A DNA stretch of 46,757 nucleotides from Pseudomonadota bacterium (GTDB taxonomy: Bacteria; Myxococcota_A; Polyangia; Haliangiales; Haliangiaceae). Both the position numbers and the translations under genes were made by a program. The stretch is taken from contig JAPLLF010000756.1 in assembly GCA_026387715.1 (NCBI GenBank), positions 1 to 46,757 on the forward strand, given 5' to 3'. The notes below the pieces were generated by a model that searched no databases, was not told where the DNA came from, and saw only the letters and a program-made list of their open reading frames with translations. This document shows, one piece after another, positions 44,463 through 46,757 of the stretch; positions within the stretch are counted from its first letter, which is position 1, and each line of letters starts with the position of its first letter.

Positions 44463-46355
44463 TCAGAGGGTCTCGAGGAAGGCCGTGAGGTCGGCGACCT
44501 GCTGGTCGTTGAGCTTGGAGGGCTCGGTCATGCCGTGCACCGCCGCGCGGTCGCGGATCAGCGCCTCGAGCGTCGCGGCGCTGCCGTCGTGGTAGTAGGG
44601 CGCGCTCGCGGCGAGGCCCTTGAGGCTCGGCGTGTCGCTCTGCTCGAGCGTGCCGGTCAGCTTGTGGCGCTCCTGATCCGTGTACATCGCGCCGTCGTGG
44701 CAGCTCTTGCAGCCGAGCTGCTCGTCGAACATCTTCTTGCCGCGCGCCACCGAGGTCGCGTCGCGCGTCGGCACGCGCACCGTCGGGATCGCCTCGAGGT
44801 ACGAGGCGAGCGCGTCGGTCTGCTCCTTCTGGAGCCCGAAGCCGCCGAGGCGCTTCATCGTCGATGCGAGCGAGTCGCGGAGCGTCGGATCGCCGCCGTC
44901 CCACTTGTACGGGTGCGTGCCGGTGACGCGGCCATTGAGGAGCGGGGTCTGCAGCTCGTGCTTGTCGATGCGCCACGACAGGCCGTCGGCGCGTTGATCG
45001 GGGTGGCAGGTCGAGCACGCGAGCGCGCCGCGCTGCGAGACCGCGGCGTCGGCGGAGCTGAACAGCACCATGCCGTCGTGTTGCTTGTCGGTGTAGGCGG
45101 AGGCGACGAGCGACGGTCCCGGGCTGAGCTTCGTCGCGGTCGCCAGCGTGCCCTTGGCGTCGACCACGTCGAGGCGCTCGACGTTGCGCGTGAACGAGCA
45201 CCACACCAGGACGTTGCCGTCCGCCATGATCGCGAGGCCATCGGGGCCGCACTTGCTCTTGCCGGAGGTGACGACCGTCGTGAGGCCCTCGGCCACGTTG
45301 ACCTGCGACGCGTTGCGGATCTGGAGGACGGAGTCGCTGCCGAAGCCCGCGACGTAGAGCGCGTCGTGCACGCCATCCCACGCCAGCGCGCGGGGTTGGT
45401 GCTGCGCGATCGCGGCGATGGTCTGGGGCGTCGAGGCGCCCCCGACGCCGAGGAACGCGAGCTGGTGGACGACCGGTGGCTCGAAGCCACCACCGTAGGA
45501 CCCGGTGCGCTCCGAGCCATTGGCGATCTGCACGGGCGTCTCGCGCTGGAACGCGGTGACCGCCTGACGATCGCCCATGAACGTCACCGCGAACGCCGCG
45601 CGCGCGAAGCTGTCGCCGTTGTCGCTGCTGCCGCCGCGGAATCGACCACGGCTCGACGCCGCGGTGGTGGACAGCGCGATGTGCTCGGGGCGATGCGTCT
45701 CGACGAGATCGATCTGATCGACGGTGCCGGTCGCGATGTACGCGACCATCGCGCGCGTGCCGTCGGGCGACACCGCGATGCCGCGCGGCTCGCGGGCGAG
45801 CGCGGCGCGCCACTTCTCCTTGCCGGTCGTGCCCGAGACGTCGTACGCGACGAACGTGCGATCGGCGATCGTGGAGACGAACAGGGTCTTCCTGTCGGGC
45901 GACAGCGCGATGCCGTACGGCTCGGCGGGCGTCTTCCACGACGCCGCGATCTCGAGCTTGTTGTCGAGCTTGTCGAGCTTCACCGCGACGATCCGATCAC
46001 CGAGGCGATCGGCGACGTACGCGATCCGGGCCTGCGCGTCGTAGGTCAGGAGCCCCGCCTCGCGGCCGATCGCGAGCTGCGCGAGGTTCTTGCCGTTCCG
46101 GTCGGTCCGGACGAGCGCACCGCTGTCGGCGTCGATCACGACCGCGCCGTCGTCGGTCGCCATGATGCGCGAGCCGGTCAGGTGGGCGGCGGTCGCCCCC
46201 GCGGGCTTCGCGCCACCGATCGGCCGACCGAGCATCTCGAAGGCCGTCGGGCCCATGTCGAAGTTGTTGACCATGCGCCTGGCGAGCGCGAAGCCGCCGA
46301 TGGTGAGCGGAACCGAGGCAGCGAGGAGGCCGAGAGCCAGCGAGCGGGGACGCAT
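44463..46355 (-). CDS. Di-haem c-type cytochrome with beta-propeller (YVTN-like) domain
   Basis: The 630-residue protein begins with a signal peptide (MRPRSLALGLLAASVPLTIG). The N-terminal half has repeated blades of YVTN type (GIALSPDRKTLFVSTIADRT, GIAVSPDGTRAMVAYIATGT, AWDGVHDALYVAGFGSD), while the C-terminal part has two haem sites, CSTCH in GALACSTCHPDQ and CKSCH in LGCKSCHDGA, the second followed by SAPYYHDG as in di-haem cytochrome c peroxidase relatives. It should act in the periplasm as an electron carrier or peroxidase/oxidase. An ATG at 46355 is chosen for the clean signal peptide. The 93 bp upstream (46356-46448) hold nothing I recognise. Confidence 0.85.
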   Translation of the reverse strand: MRPRSLALGLLAASVPLTIGGFALARRMVNNFDMGPTAFEMLGRPIGGAKPAGATAAHLTGSRIMATDDGAVVIDADSGALVRTDRNGKNLAQLAIGREAGLLTYDAQARIAYVADRLGDRIVAVKLDKLDNKLEIAASWKTPAEPYGIALSPDRKTLFVSTIADRTFVAYDVSGTTGKEKWRAALAREPRGIAVSPDGTRAMVAYIATGTVDQIDLVETHRPEHIALSTTAASSRGRFRGGSSDNGDSFARAAFAVTFMGDRQAVTAFQRETPVQIANGSERTGSYGGGFEPPVVHQLAFLGVGGASTPQTIAAIAQHQPRALAWDGVHDALYVAGFGSDSVLQIRNASQVNVAEGLTTVVTSGKSKCGPDGLAIMADGNVLVWCSFTRNVERLDVVDAKGTLATATKLSPGPSLVASAYTDKQHDGMVLFSSADAAVSQRGALACSTCHPDQRADGLSWRIDKHELQTPLLNGRVTGTHPYKWDGGDPTLRDSLASTMKRLGGFGLQKEQTDALASYLEAIPTVRVPTRDATSVARGKKMFDEQLGCKSCHDGAMYTDQERHKLTGTLEQSDTPSLKGLAASAPYYHDGSAATLEALIRDRAAVHGMTEPSKLNDQQVADLTAFLETL

Positions 46356-46448
46356 GTTTGCAGTGAAACGAACGAGACCCTTCGGCGATCTATTCCGCAT
46401 GTGCAGGCAACGACACCGTCACCGCCCTCCGGGTTTCAACGCGTTTTG

Positions 46449-46757
46449 CTAGCGCGTCGGTGGTGGCGGTCCGAGCGTGACCGTCGCGGACACGACCTTG
46501 TCGGTGATCTGCAATGCATCCGCGGACTTCTGGCCGTCGATGACGTGGCCCACCCACGTGTACCTACCATCGAGGTGTGGGGCCCGACCGTGCATCGCGA
46601 ACCACTGCGAGCCGCCGCTGTCGCGGCCGGCATCCGCCATGCCGATGCCGCCACGGGTGAAGCCGTCTGCCGGCTCGGCCGGGATCGCGAACCCGGGACC
46701 GCCGCTCCCGGTCGCGGTCGGATCGCCGCCTTGCACCACGAAGTCGGGCACGACGCG
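46449..46757 (-). CDS. Cyclophilin-type peptidyl-prolyl isomerase, cut by right edge
   Basis: The frame runs to the window edge and gives the C-terminal 102 residues of a cyclophilin: RVVPDFVVQGGDPTATGSGG, the catalytic/substrate loop, followed by FAIPAEPADGF, GIGMADAGRDSGGSQWFAMH and YTWVGHVIDGQKSADAL, all typical of the family. It catalyses cis-trans isomerisation of peptidyl-prolyl bonds. The N-terminus, and so any signal peptide, lies outside the window. The end is a short PPPPTR tail. It is upstream of the cytochrome gene on the same strand with a 93-bp gap. Confidence 0.9.
   Translation of the reverse strand, partial: RVVPDFVVQGGDPTATGSGGPGFAIPAEPADGFTRGGIGMADAGRDSGGSQWFAMHGRAPHLDGRYTWVGHVIDGQKSADALQITDKVVSATVTLGPPPPTR

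Overview
The window is a GC-rich (roughly 70 percent, strong third-position G/C bias) bacterial chromosome segment, densely packed, with many ATGA/GTGA gene overlaps. Gene content points to a Myxococcota-like (deltaproteobacterial) soil or sediment bacterium: a PknB-type kinase with a zinc ribbon and Ala/Pro-rich tail, a PP2C phosphatase, a paralogous PilZ domain fused to a J domain, a caspase-fold protein with an outer-membrane barrel-like tail, TPR/PEGA membrane proteins, predicted lipoproteins of unknown function, and an Rsm22 protein. The taxonomic call is an inference from these features, not from a marker gene.

Layout. 1-5515 (minus): an ANL-family acyl-CoA ligase, an unknown protein, a FliI/SctN secretion ATPase with a SctL/FliH-like N-terminus, and, after a palindromic gap, an NTPase regulator cut by the left edge. 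5569-10462 (plus): rsmD, coaD, an aspartate aminotransferase and an M1 aminopeptidase with HEAT repeats. 10471-12060 (minus): a Ser/Thr kinase. 12065-16458: two tandem copies of a divergent pair (predicted lipoprotein on minus, TPR/PEGA membrane protein on plus); the first lipoprotein gene carries a frameshift. 16445-23770: a DHH phosphoesterase, a HemJ-like membrane protein, dinB, then a four-gene operon (caspase-like protein, secreted protein, ECF sigma factor, anti-sigma factor), a small conserved protein and a solo DNA adenine methyltransferase. 23830-25053: a PP2C phosphatase.

34037-25057 (minus) is one long operon: argC, a fused argJ-argB, argR, argF with a long C-terminal extension, hemE, a broken hemG, a predicted lipoprotein and rsm22. 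A candidate ArgR operator lies at its head. hemG is interrupted by about 115 bp that read, on the opposite strand, as a piece of a molybdopterin oxidoreductase. The HemJ-like gene could supply the missing protoporphyrinogen oxidation.

34138-44325 (plus): a penicillin-acylase-family Ntn hydrolase, a double receiver-like protein, a PilZ/J-domain/TPR protein beside a short Hsp70, a GbsR/MarR-type regulator and a three-gene ABC-2 exporter. The exporter's start codon sits against a pair of REP-like palindromes, and a third copy is built into the end of the argJ-argB reading frame. 44463 to the right edge (minus): a di-haem beta-propeller cytochrome and a truncated cyclophilin. No tRNA, rRNA, CRISPR array, IS element or complete prophage was seen. 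No gene-free stretch exceeds about 200 bp.
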